The translations under genes and the position numbers were made by a program. DNA of 64,000 nucleotides, taken from Flammeovirga sp. EKP202. Lineage in GTDB: Bacteria > Bacteroidota > Bacteroidia > Cytophagales > Flammeovirgaceae. The stretch is taken from the NCBI RefSeq assembly GCF_014534745.1, contig NZ_JACVVP010000006.1, positions 157,145-221,144 of the forward strand. Direction: 5' to 3'. Positions 18,725 through 26,870 of the stretch are shown piece by piece; positions within the stretch are counted from its first letter, which is position 1; every line of letters begins with the position of its first letter. Under the pieces are notes generated by a model. The model made no database searches, had not been told where the DNA came from, and worked only from the letters and a program-made list of their open reading frames with translations.

Positions 18725-18732
18725 TAAATTTG
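18725..18732 (+). promoter_or_regulatory. Candidate -7 promoter element (TAAATTTG) upstream of the DUF4924 gene
   Basis: The sequence is an exact match to the Bacteroidota -7 consensus TAnnTTTG. The closest TTG upstream (18696-18698) gives a 26-base spacer, longer than usual, so the -33 element is doubtful. The resulting leader would be about 145 bases and would contain the ATAGCTAT repeats. Confidence 0.35.
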
Positions 18733-18828
18733 ATGTTCGCTTTTTAATCTACTTATACAACAACATCTTATAACATAAAGAAAACTAAAATTGTATTTAA
18801 ATAGTTGCTCATTGGTATTGCAATAATG

Positions 18829-18861
18829 ATAGCTATTCAAGAATTTATACCAAATAGCTAT
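18829..18861. repeat. Paired ATAGCTAT palindromes upstream of the DUF4924 gene
   Basis: Two copies of the self-complementary octamer ATAGCTAT (18829-18836 and 18854-18861) sit 25 bases apart. Together they form a 9-bp inverted repeat with a 15-base loop. They end 23 bases before the start codon at 18885. This could be a dimeric or tetrameric operator or a leader hairpin. The rest of the ~300-base gap from 18588 shows only the terminator and the -7 element. Confidence 0.4.
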
Positions 18862-18884
18862 TTACGTGTTTAGAACTTGCATTA

Positions 18885-19409
18885 ATGATAATAGCAGATA
18901 AAAAAAAGAAAGAAAATATATGTGAGTATATCATATATATTTATCAATCCGAGGAGTTATTGAGAGCCTTTAATTTTAATTTTGAAGATATAAAAGAGTA
19001 TGTGCTTAAGCATATTACAAAATTAACTGAAGAGGAAAAAGAGGAAGTGCTGAACTGGCACAAAGAACTCATGAACCTTATGGAAAGTGAGGAAGTGATG
19101 AAGGAAGGACATTGTTCATGGGCACAAAACGAAATTGATACAATTTCTTCAATTCATGATAATCTTCTAAAAGAAGATGAAGATTACTTGAAAATTTATC
19201 AAAATGCGTCTCCACATATTGAGAATAACTTAAAAATTGCTGACGGTTTAATTACTAATCCAATACAAATTTGTATAAATGGGATATTTGGGTTATTATT
19301 ACTTCGAACTAGAGGGAAAAAAGTTGATGATCAGACGAAAGAGATTCTTAATACCTTCGGAGATGTTTTATCGTATCTTGCATTTAAATATAAACAACAG
19401 TTCTATTAA
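18885..19409 (+). CDS. DUF4924 family protein
   Basis: The 174-residue, mainly helical, soluble protein starts with MIIADKKKKENICEYIIYIYQSEELLR. This fits my memory of the Bacteroidota family DUF4924, whose members begin with an MIIA-x-x-x-KKENIAEYLLYMWQ-like stretch and have about this length. No signal peptide and no catalytic motif is visible. A conserved-looking C-terminal helix (TKEILNTFGDVLSYLAFKYKQ) ends the protein. Function is unknown. It is a single gene between the LexA-like regulator and the HNH gene. The paired ATAGCTAT palindromes directly upstream suggest it is regulated. Confidence 0.75.
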   Translation: MIIADKKKKENICEYIIYIYQSEELLRAFNFNFEDIKEYVLKHITKLTEEEKEEVLNWHKELMNLMESEEVMKEGHCSWAQNEIDTISSIHDNLLKEDEDYLKIYQNASPHIENNLKIADGLITNPIQICINGIFGLLLLRTRGKKVDDQTKEILNTFGDVLSYLAFKYKQQFY

Positions 19410-19559
19410 CGTATAGCATTCATTAATTGATTTTCCTTACGATTTACGTTTACAAATAGTACACAAAATTATAACCTCTTTCTTTTTTAAATAAATACAA
19501 GTATCGAAGTTATAATCTATCACTACAAATTTAACTATCTTAATTGAAACAGTCGAATT

Positions 19560-20468
19560 ATGAAAACTACTTCGCCCGAAAAAACAACTACAGAAGAAAT
19601 CTGGGTTGAACTACCCTTTACTGATAAGAAGTATGAAATTAGTAATAACGGTAAAGTAAAGTCTTATGCTCGTTCTCAAAAAGGTGAACTTATTAAAGGA
19701 AGAGACATAGGAGGTGGTTATCTATCCATTGATTGCAAAGTAAATGGGAAAAAGAAATCATTTTACGTACACCGTTTGGTAGCTGAGATGTTTCTTGACA
19801 AACCAAAAGAAGAAGGACAGATTGTAATCCACAAGGATGGCGATAAGTCCAATAATCAAGTTGATAATTTAGAGTGGTGTACCTTGAAAACAAGGTTTGC
19901 TACTAAAAGAAAATATATTCCAGATTATTCTGAAAAGTTTGTAAAAAGCTGTAAACCTTCTAAGAAAACAGCAGAGAAACCGATTGATGGTCACGATTAT
20001 TATCATTACAAAGATAAATATCATCGTATCTCAGATAATGGTTCATGCTTGTTTATCAGGGTTAATGAAGACGGAAAATGGAAGTCTTTAGCCATTGCTG
20101 AAATCATTTTGAGAGATTTAGGTAAACTGAAGCCCTCAAAAAGTCACAAATTGGCCTACAGAGATTGGGATTATAAAAACTTGGCTCCTATCAACTTATT
20201 TTGGGAAACGCAAGCGGACAAGTCCACACGTCTTCTGGAGCAACGTCCTTTACAATTAGACCGTATCCGTAAAATGGGTCAGTCTCATCGTAAGGAAATT
20301 GCACAGCGCAAGAAAGACTTAATTAAAAAATACCTTGATGAAGGAAAAAGCATAGCTAAAATCAGTAGACTTTTGGATATCGGATATACTAGATTATATA
20401 ATTATATCAATGAAAATGATCTAGCAGCAATCACGCAATATTCAAAAAAAGAAATTGAATTAGATTAA
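19560..20468 (+). CDS. NUMOD4/HNH-endonuclease-like protein with degenerate second copy and C-terminal HTH
   Basis: The 302-residue protein starts with a NUMOD4 motif (EIWVELPFTDKKYEISNNGKV, residues ~13-33). An HNH_3-type core follows (HRLVAEMF at 71-78; H91 in IHKDGDKSNNQVDNLEW), as in homing-endonuclease-like proteins. Residues ~146-217 look like a second, worn copy: DKYHRISDNGSCLFIRVN parallels the NUMOD4 part, and KLAYRDWDYKNLAPINLFW parallels the HNH part, but the His equivalent to H91 is Ala199. Residues ~250-286 (KDLIKKYLDEGKSIAKISRLL) look like a resolvase/homeodomain-type HTH. The gene is not inserted in another gene and has its own terminator, so it is not an obvious mobile homing gene. 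A nuclease or DNA-binding regulator role is open. Confidence 0.8.
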   Translation: MKTTSPEKTTTEEIWVELPFTDKKYEISNNGKVKSYARSQKGELIKGRDIGGGYLSIDCKVNGKKKSFYVHRLVAEMFLDKPKEEGQIVIHKDGDKSNNQVDNLEWCTLKTRFATKRKYIPDYSEKFVKSCKPSKKTAEKPIDGHDYYHYKDKYHRISDNGSCLFIRVNEDGKWKSLAIAEIILRDLGKLKPSKSHKLAYRDWDYKNLAPINLFWETQADKSTRLLEQRPLQLDRIRKMGQSHRKEIAQRKKDLIKKYLDEGKSIAKISRLLDIGYTRLYNYINENDLAAITQYSKKEIELD

Positions 20469-20473
20469 TCATT

Positions 20474-20518
20474 AACGAGGCCATTATAAAAAAGATTATA
20501 ATGGCCTCGTTGTTTTTT
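20474..20518. terminator. Strong bidirectional terminator between the HNH gene and hmgA
   Basis: A perfect 16-bp stem (AACGAGGCCATTATAA / TTATAATGGCCTCGTT) with a 6-base loop is followed by GTTTTTT. It serves the plus-strand HNH gene. It also lies downstream of the convergent minus-strand hmgA. Confidence 0.95.
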
Positions 20519-20539
20519 ATAAAATTATATTACAAAATT

Positions 20540-21706
20540 CTATAACCAACTAAAAGGATATTCTTTATCGATAAATGATTCCGCTGCTTCGGTTATATAT
20601 AATGGAGCAAACGTATCTACCATTACGGCATATTCTTCTGTCCCTTTCTTTCCTATACTTTTTTCCATAGTACCTGGATGTGGACCATGTGGAATACCTC
20701 CTGGATGCAATGTGAATGCACCTTGTGCAATTCCTTTTCTGCTCATAAAATTACCCTCAGTATAAAACAATACTTCATCAGAATCGATGTTGGAGTGATT
20801 GTATGGTGCTGGTATGCTCAATGGATGGTAATCAAAAAGCCTCGGTACAAAGGAGCATACAACAAACGCTCCTCTTGCTTGGAAGGTTTGATGTACAGGA
20901 GGTGGCTGATGTAACCTTCCGGTGATAGGTTCAAAGTCGTAAATTGAAAATGTATAAGGATATAGAAAACCATCCCAACCTATAATATCAAACGGGGAGT
21001 TTTCATAGATATAATGATGTAATTCATTTCCTTTTTTTATTTTCATTGAATATTCCCCTAACGACATATCAAGATCTGATAACCTCACAGGTGGATGAAG
21101 GTCTCTTTCACAATAGGGAGAGTGTTCTAAGAGTTGACCAAGTTCATTTCTGTATCTTCCAACCGTTTCTATAGGCATTTTCGATTCTACAATCAGAAAT
21201 TTCTGAGGTTGTTCTTTATCAAATTCCATTTTATAAATGGTTGTTCTAGGAATTACAATGTAATCTCCTTTTTGAAAAGGAACTACCCCAAACTGCGTAT
21301 GCATCTCACCTTTTCCTTCATAAACATAGATCATTTCATCTCCATCAGCATTTTTGAAATAATCATTCATTTCTAATTGCTTAGGATAACACAATGAAAT
21401 CACGCATTGATTATTGGCCATCAGTGGTAACCTTGCTGAAAGAAAATCGCTTCCTGTTTCACTTATTTCAGCAGTCTTTAGGTGTGTCATTTTCAACCCA
21501 TAACCCTCTAAAATTTTATAGCCATAGGGAGTTGAAAGTTTAATTTCCTTTACTTTAGTTGGAGGAACTTTGTGGTATAAATTGGAGTAAATACCAGAAA
21601 AACCCAACGAGCTCACCAGTTCTTCATGATAAAGAGAACCATCTGGCTGCCTAAATTGAGTATGTCGCTTAGGTGGTATTTCACCTAATCTGTAATAGTA
21701 AGTCAT
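20540..21706 (-). CDS. hmgA: Homogentisate 1,2-dioxygenase
   Basis: The 388-residue double-cupin protein has the N-terminal YYRLGEIPPKRHTQFR block seen in homogentisate dioxygenases of Bacteroidota. The iron-ligand region is present: His304 and Glu311 (NHSNIDSDEVLFY), and the PGGIPHGPHPG loop with His340/His343. The family opens the ring of homogentisate to maleylacetoacetate in tyrosine and phenylalanine breakdown. It is shorter than the ~430-445 residues of the human and Pseudomonas enzymes, but all C-terminal landmarks are there, so I do not see a truncation. No other tyrosine-pathway gene is in the window. A 9-bp inverted repeat lies 33-61 bases upstream. Confidence 0.85.
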   Translation of the reverse strand: MTYYYRLGEIPPKRHTQFRQPDGSLYHEELVSSLGFSGIYSNLYHKVPPTKVKEIKLSTPYGYKILEGYGLKMTHLKTAEISETGSDFLSARLPLMANNQCVISLCYPKQLEMNDYFKNADGDEMIYVYEGKGEMHTQFGVVPFQKGDYIVIPRTTIYKMEFDKEQPQKFLIVESKMPIETVGRYRNELGQLLEHSPYCERDLHPPVRLSDLDMSLGEYSMKIKKGNELHHYIYENSPFDIIGWDGFLYPYTFSIYDFEPITGRLHQPPPVHQTFQARGAFVVCSFVPRLFDYHPLSIPAPYNHSNIDSDEVLFYTEGNFMSRKGIAQGAFTLHPGGIPHGPHPGTMEKSIGKKGTEEYAVMVDTFAPLYITEAAESFIDKEYPFSWL

Positions 21707-21738
21707 GATAGTTAAATGTGTTTAAAGTATGTGTTATA

Positions 21739-21767
21739 ACAAAGTAAACAACTTTCGATTACTTTGT
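21739..21767. promoter_or_regulatory. Inverted repeat upstream of hmgA (candidate operator)
   Basis: Perfect 9-bp arms, ACAAAGTAA (21739-21747) and TTACTTTGT (21759-21767), are separated by 11 bases. The repeat lies 33-61 bases upstream of the hmgA start codon, where a regulator would overlap the promoter. On the minus strand the arm nearer the gene reads TTACTTTG, which is one base away from the -7 consensus TAnnTTTG. Confidence 0.4.
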
Positions 21768-21796
21768 AAGTATTGGTTCGTATTCTAAATTAGCCT

Positions 21797-21835
21797 TAAG
21801 TCAAAACTATGAATGTATTCAATAATTTTGACTTA
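21797..21835 (-). terminator. Hairpin downstream of the SLC12-like gene
   Basis: A 10-bp perfect stem (TAAGTCAAAA / TTTTGACTTA) encloses a smaller GAATGTATTC hairpin. It lies 20 bases past the transporter stop codon on the minus strand. No clear T-run follows, so terminator strength is uncertain. A second 9-bp hairpin (21845-21869) overlaps the stop codon itself. Confidence 0.5.
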
Positions 21836-21854
21836 GGACTTATGAAGGATATTA

Positions 21855-24089
21855 CTAAGAAATATCCTTCCCTTGAGCAGTATGTATGAATAATACATCT
21901 CCTATATCATCGTATCCATAGAAAACCTGCTCATTGACCTTCTTCAATGCTTCTAATCTTAACCCAACAATAGTAAGATCTGCATCTTGAGAAGTGGTAT
22001 TAATTACTGTTTTAATATCTACATTATCAGCTCTTGAAATCAAGCGGACATTATTTTTTGAAATTGGTAAACGGCCTGTTTTGATAAGCTTTAAAATTTG
22101 CTCTCTTCTCATCTCCAATTCTGCATCAGGGAAACAAGCCAACAACGTAATTTTAGCATTACTCCACTCTGGGTGACCTATAATAATAAACGCCAAAAGA
22201 ATCATCAAGTTTGCATTTTCAAGGTCCTTAGGGGTTAACCAAATATGTATTTCTGTTTTATATCCAAAATTTCTTTCATCTGATGCTAATACACAAATAT
22301 CGTTTCCTGTCACTGACATCAGTTTAAAGTTGTCAATTACCTGCTTCAAGCCATCATCATTGTTTTTCTTCGAAAACTCAAACATCAACATGTTATTTTC
22401 TTTACCAGCTACAGAAGGTAACTGAATCACTTGTGCAATTACTGAAGTCATAGAAGGACTAATCATTGTATCTAAATACACCTTCGAATTACTTGCCTCT
22501 GAAATTTTAATCAATCTATCGAGGTCTTTTTGTGCTTCCTTATTGGTTTCTTTTGATAGATAACCATCAATCAAATGAATATAAGTAGCAAAGCCATATT
22601 TATGTGCTATCCATTTGACTAGATTAAATGCTGAAAAACGTTTGAAGGTATTTCTACTCACACAAACAACAGCAGGTCTCCAGTGATCCTCCTCATTATC
22701 AATTTCTGTCTTCTGAAGAAAGATTTGAAACTGTCTACTTAACTGGAAAATAACACCTTGAAAAATTGCTTTCAGCCCTTCTTTATTTGGTGTAAATCGA
22801 CGAACCATCTGATAAAGAATTACCATAAATACTAATGCGATCATGGTATAAGTCACCGAGATTTTGAACATCAAATAAAGACACATTACTGCACCCACTA
22901 ATGAGATAATAGGCTTTGATTTGAATACGGGTCTGTATGCAGGATCTGATGCAAAGTGCTCTAAAAATGAAATCAAGCAGATGGCACCATAAGTTACCAT
23001 GAAGAACATCGTAATGATCTGTGCTACAATATCAATATCGCCAATCAGAACAAATACTACCGTCACAAAAGAAGTCACTAATGAAGAATTTAATGGTTCC
23101 CCTGAGTCCTTTGTAATATACCCCAACCATTTGTTTACGGATTGATTAGGTAATACTTTATCTTCTGCAATGGCTTGAAGCGTTCTTGGTGCAACTAAAA
23201 TTGAACCAATTGCAGAAGATAGTGCTGCCGCTGCTAACCCAATAGGTACCATTGGTCCCCAAAGTGAGATATCCGTCATGATTAGTGGATCACTATCTAA
23301 GTCAGTAAGAGAAGCCGAGACTGATAATTTGTAAGCGACAAACATATAAACAATCATTCCAAAAACACCTGCTAACATGGTTCCAATAGGAATTGATTGT
23401 TCTGGAGATTTCAAGTCACCCGAAAGCCCCACTCCTGCTGCAATACCTGTAAAAGCAGGGAAACAAATAGCGAGTACTTTAAAGAAACTATCTCCATTAT
23501 CAATGTGACCATTCCAATCAATCTTCGTTAATTCTTGAGCGAACTCTGTTGTTCCCGCAAAAAACGACAATAATGAAAGAAATAATATCCCAACTACTAT
23601 ATATAAGGTTCTCATTCCAAGATCAGCACCCTTATAAATCACCAATGCAATCAAACCAATGGTAATAGGAATTGTAATCCACCTCAAATTTAGATCTACA
23701 ATACCATAAGTTTCTAGTAATGGAAATAATGGTCGAAAGGCTTCTGCGAATGCAATAATATAGAAGGCAGTACTAATGGCCTGTGATAGATAAAGTGAAA
23801 TACCAATTGCACCTCCAATAGTAATACCGAATGATCTTGAAATGATATAATAAACACCTCCACCTTGTACTTTTTGGTTCGTTGCTATTTCGGAAATAGC
23901 CATTGCAGTAGGAATCGTTACTAAATGCCCAACAAGTACCATTACCAAACATGATAATAATCCTAAGTTGGCTACTGCATAACCGAATCTCAAGAAGAGA
24001 ATTGCCCCTAAAATTGTACTAATTGAAGTAAAAAATACGGGAGCTGTCCCGAACCCTTGATGTTGTGTTTTGTCTAATCTATTAGCCAT
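21855..24089 (-). CDS. SLC12-like cation-chloride cotransporter / APC-superfamily permease
   Basis: The 744-residue protein has about 12 membrane segments in residues ~20-440. Its first segments (PVFFTSISTILGAILFLRFGYAVANLG) and the QGGGVYYIISRSFG block match bacterial Na-K-Cl-cotransporter-like members of the APC superfamily. A cytosolic C-terminal part of about 270 residues (VVCVSRNTFKRFSAFNLVKWIAHKYG) resembles the SLC12 C-terminal regulatory domain. By family it moves chloride with potassium and/or sodium; the exact ions cannot be read from sequence, and an amino acid permease is the alternative. It is a single gene with a probable promoter about 290 bases upstream. Confidence 0.82.
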   Translation of the reverse strand: MANRLDKTQHQGFGTAPVFFTSISTILGAILFLRFGYAVANLGLLSCLVMVLVGHLVTIPTAMAISEIATNQKVQGGGVYYIISRSFGITIGGAIGISLYLSQAISTAFYIIAFAEAFRPLFPLLETYGIVDLNLRWITIPITIGLIALVIYKGADLGMRTLYIVVGILFLSLLSFFAGTTEFAQELTKIDWNGHIDNGDSFFKVLAICFPAFTGIAAGVGLSGDLKSPEQSIPIGTMLAGVFGMIVYMFVAYKLSVSASLTDLDSDPLIMTDISLWGPMVPIGLAAAALSSAIGSILVAPRTLQAIAEDKVLPNQSVNKWLGYITKDSGEPLNSSLVTSFVTVVFVLIGDIDIVAQIITMFFMVTYGAICLISFLEHFASDPAYRPVFKSKPIISLVGAVMCLYLMFKISVTYTMIALVFMVILYQMVRRFTPNKEGLKAIFQGVIFQLSRQFQIFLQKTEIDNEEDHWRPAVVCVSRNTFKRFSAFNLVKWIAHKYGFATYIHLIDGYLSKETNKEAQKDLDRLIKISEASNSKVYLDTMISPSMTSVIAQVIQLPSVAGKENNMLMFEFSKKNNDDGLKQVIDNFKLMSVTGNDICVLASDERNFGYKTEIHIWLTPKDLENANLMILLAFIIIGHPEWSNAKITLLACFPDAELEMRREQILKLIKTGRLPISKNNVRLISRADNVDIKTVINTTSQDADLTIVGLRLEALKKVNEQVFYGYDDIGDVLFIHTAQGKDIS

Positions 24090-24914
24090 AATATGGTTTT
24101 TCTATTCCAGGTAATAGAACAAATGGTATTGGGAATATTTTAAAAGAGTGAAGAAATTATGTGCTATAAAACAGCAAATAGTATAATATGTTTGCCTCTA
24201 CTCTAAATTCATCCCATTTATTTATTCTATTACATAATTGCTAAACTAAGTGGTCTTGACAATCTATCTTTCCAATTGTTACTCATAAAAACTGTTTAAA
24301 TTTTTATTTGTTTTGAGCATTACAAAAACTATATGACGATAATTATTTATGACAAATGACCTTAGGTAGCTTAATCAAATATAGTGTTTTTGTTTTTACT
24401 CTTGCAAGTTGTACGAAATGATTTTAAAGTGAGTTACGCTTAAATTATTCGTTATTTCAACCTTTGAGGATGAATAAAAGGTGTAGTTATAAACTGAAAT
24501 ATTCTTAATAACAAAGGAGAGATGACTATAAAAAAGTTTGATTTTCATATCAATTGCTAAATCATGATAAGAAAAAATAACTACTCACATCCTCACTCTA
24601 TCAAATAAACTTCAATAACATTCTAAAGAAGCATCTCATTTACGTTTTATTAAATACACTTAGTTGCAAATAAAATTCAAAATTGCACTTGTGAACCCTT
24701 TATCTGACGAGAATTCCAAAACTCTCCTTATTTTTGTTTGATTTTTTATTTTTAGGATGTTCAAAGCGTGAATCGTATTAAATGAATACGTTTTGAAACT
24801 CAGAAGAAATCTTAACCATATTGTACAGCAAGTTCAATTTATTGAAATCAAAAATCGCTAAACGAAACATATCTATCAGAGCTTGCTAAAAAATACTAAA
24901 TAAACTATTAATAC
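24090..24914. other. 825-base divergent intergenic region between the SLC12-like and AbgT genes
   Basis: No convincing coding frame, tRNA or rRNA is seen. It holds a good minus-strand promoter candidate (24376-24407). It also holds a plus-strand TATTTTTG (24729-24736) that fits the -7 consensus but has no TTG at the right distance, and a small hairpin CGTATT-AAATG-AATACG (24774-24790). The length is unusual compared with the other gaps here, so unseen regulatory RNA is possible. Confidence 0.5.
24376..24407 (-). promoter_or_regulatory. Promoter of the SLC12-like transporter gene
   Basis: On the minus strand, TTG (24407-24405), a 21-base spacer and TATATTTG (24383-24376) fit the Bacteroidota primary-sigma promoter (TTG, 17-23 bases, TAnnTTTG). 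Transcription would start near 24369, giving a leader of about 280 bases before the start codon. Confidence 0.5.
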
Positions 24915-26450
24915 ATGAACGACATTCAGAAAAAGTCAAGTTTTATTGATCGTTTTCTATCTTTTATTGAAAAAGTAGGAAATGCTTTACCTCACCCTGC
25001 AACGCTTTTTGCTGGCTTTGCATTTGGTGTAGTGATTCTTTCTTGGGTTTTTGCTCAAACAGATTTAAGTGTAATTCATCCCGGTACAGGAGAAACCATT
25101 TCAGTTGTCAACCTTATATCACAAAAAGGGATTTATTTGATGCTGACAAAATTGGTAAAGAATTTTACAGATTTTGCTCCATTAGGTGTAGTACTTGTTG
25201 CTATGCTAGGTATTGGTATTGCAGAAGGGAGTGGACTTATTGGTACTCTTATTCGCATCTTAGTTTTAAAATCTCCAAAAAGCATTATCACATTTGTGGT
25301 TGTTTTTGCCGGCGTATTATCCAATACAGCAAGTGAAGTAGGCTATGTATTATTGGTTCCACTATCAGCAGTAATATTTCTTGCCTTTGGTAAACATCCA
25401 ATTGCTGGTCTTGCGGCTGCCTTTGCTGGTGTATCTGGTGGGTACTCTGCCAACCTTTTATTAGGAACTATCGATCCCCTATTACAAGGTATTTCGCAGG
25501 AAGCTGCTCAAATTATCGATCCAGATTACTCTATCAATGCGGCCTGTAATTACTACTTCATGTTTGTATCTACCTTCTTTATAGGTATAGCAGGTACGAT
25601 AGTTACGGAAAAAATTGTGATACCTCGACTGGGAGAATATAAAGGAGATATTGAACCTGAAGAAATGCACAATGTAACTCCAGAAGAAAGACGAGGGTTG
25701 ATTTATGCAGGTATTACTGCTATTATGCTTACTTTATTTATTCTGATTGGTATACTACCTGAGGAAGGTTTCTTAAGAAGTGTAGATCAACCTGAGAATA
25801 TTTTCAAGTCGGCTTTAATGAAAGGTATTGTTTCTTGGATCTTTATTATTGCAGCAGTTTGCGGTATAGCGTATGGTAAAGGTGCTGGCACTTTTAAAAA
25901 TGATGCTGATATCATGAAAGGAATGGGAAAATCAATGGAAACTATGAGTAGCTATATTGTATTGGTTTTCTTTGCCGCTCAATTTGTTGCCTATTTCAAA
26001 TGGACTAACCTCGGTTTGATTTGTGCAGTAAAAGGTGCTCAGTTTTTAGAAACTATCGGATTGGATAAAATCCCATTGTTGATTTGCTTTATTTTCCTAG
26101 CTGCACTAATCAATCTAGTAATGGGAAGTGCCTCTGCAAAGTGGACTTTGATGGCGCCCGTTTTTATACCAATGTTTATGTTGGTAGGTATTTCTCCTGA
26201 ATTAACACAAGTCGCTTACAGAATTGGCGATAGTGTCACAAATATCATATCACCGATGATGTCTTATTTTGCATTAATTGTAGCGTTTATTCAGCGTTAT
26301 GATAAAAATGCAGGAATAGGAACTGTCATTGCCACAATGCTACCTTATTCTATTGCATTCTTGATTGTTTGGGTGGTTTTAATGGCGGTTTGGCTTGTTT
26401 TAGATTTGCCAATTGGACCAGATTCTCCCCTCCATTACTTCCCAAAGTAA
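24915..26450 (+). CDS. AbgT family transporter
   Basis: The 511-residue protein has about 10-13 membrane segments. The N-terminus ([21 protein letters not shown]), the [18 protein letters not shown] block, [14 protein letters not shown] and the late [20 protein letters not shown] block are all typical of the AbgT family (about 500 residues). E. coli AbgT imports p-aminobenzoyl-glutamate; other members (MtrF, YdaH) export antimetabolites such as sulfonamides. The direction and substrate cannot be told here. No abgA/abgB hydrolase genes are adjacent, so the folate-salvage reading has no support from context. Confidence 0.92.
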   Translation: MNDIQKKSSFIDRFLSFIEKVGNALPHPATLFAGFAFGVVILSWVFAQTDLSVIHPGTGETISVVNLISQKGIYLMLTKLVKNFTDFAPLGVVLVAMLGIGIAEGSGLIGTLIRILVLKSPKSIITFVVVFAGVLSNTASEVGYVLLVPLSAVIFLAFGKHPIAGLAAAFAGVSGGYSANLLLGTIDPLLQGISQEAAQIIDPDYSINAACNYYFMFVSTFFIGIAGTIVTEKIVIPRLGEYKGDIEPEEMHNVTPEERRGLIYAGITAIMLTLFILIGILPEEGFLRSVDQPENIFKSALMKGIVSWIFIIAAVCGIAYGKGAGTFKNDADIMKGMGKSMETMSSYIVLVFFAAQFVAYFKWTNLGLICAVKGAQFLETIGLDKIPLLICFIFLAALINLVMGSASAKWTLMAPVFIPMFMLVGISPELTQVAYRIGDSVTNIISPMMSYFALIVAFIQRYDKNAGIGTVIATMLPYSIAFLIVWVVLMAVWLVLDLPIGPDSPLHYFPK

Positions 26451-26479
26451 TATTTTTTGTAAAATTATTACAATTTTCA

Positions 26480-26509
26480 TTGTATTTATAAAATATCTTC
26501 GTATGTTTG
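26480..26509 (+). promoter_or_regulatory. Consensus promoter for a candidate small RNA
   Basis: TTG at 26480-26482, a 19-base spacer and TATGTTTG at 26502-26509 match the Bacteroidota promoter consensus exactly, including the preferred spacing. It starts 30 bases after the abgT stop codon, and no coding gene follows within 350 bases. Confidence 0.75.
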
Positions 26510-26513
26510 TAAT

Positions 26514-26596
26514 GCAATCAAACACGATTGCAATGAGAAATAGTTAGTTTTTGGGTTAGCAAAAAGGTTCGGGTTTCCTGAACCTTTTTGTCGTTT
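26514..26596 (+). ncRNA. Candidate small RNA of about 80 nt
   Basis: The predicted transcript starts about 5-7 bases after the promoter. It begins with a hairpin (TGCAATC at 26513-26519, loop AAACAC, GATTGCA at 26526-26532), has a ~28-base single-stranded middle (GAGAAATAGTTAGTTTTTGG region), and ends in a strong intrinsic terminator (26561-26589). No ORF of note fits inside. The next gene starts at 26871 and has its own -7 element, so this is a stand-alone transcript rather than a leader. I do not recognise an RNA family. Function is unknown; a trans-acting regulator would be the usual role of such a form. Confidence 0.55.
26561..26589 (+). terminator. Intrinsic terminator of the candidate small RNA
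   Basis: A perfect 10-bp stem (AAAAAGGTTC / GAACCTTTTT) has a short GGG-TTT-CCT-type top and ends in T-rich sequence (GTCGTTT, then a later T-run). It lies 111 bases after abgT, too far to be the simplest abgT terminator, although it may also stop abgT read-through. Confidence 0.85.
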
Positions 26597-26782
26597 ATAA
26601 GGTTTTGTTTTTTTTATCTCTTTCTACTACATTATTTCAACTAACTACTCCCTTATCATAATACAAAACCTAAAAGGAATTTCTAGTATATCGATACTAC
26701 TTAGTTAGTAGAGCAACCCCCTCTTTTTTAGATATTTTCACATCAATTAAAAGTATTTTAATATTACAATTAAATTCAATAA

Positions 26783-26790
26783 TATATTTG
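26783..26790 (+). promoter_or_regulatory. -7 promoter element of the DUF2911 gene
   Basis: TATATTTG is an exact TAnnTTTG match, 81 bases upstream of the start codon. The -33 region is AT-rich and has no clear TTG. The leader contains a small GACT-TTTG-AGTC hairpin. The stretch from 26597 to here holds a T-run and no visible gene. Confidence 0.45.
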
Positions 26791-26870
26791 AATTATTAAA
26801 TTCTATTTGGTTAATTGACCCGACTTTTGAGTCACTTACTCTCAAATTTTTAAATTAAATACTTATAAAC

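Noticed and set aside
19560..20468. HNH gene as a sign of a mobile intron or homing element
   Set aside because: It is not inserted in another gene, has its own terminator and shows no flanking repeats.
26460..26478. AT-rich hairpin (AAAATT / AATTTT) after abgT as a terminator
   Set aside because: Six A-T pairs only and no proper T-run; too weak to call.
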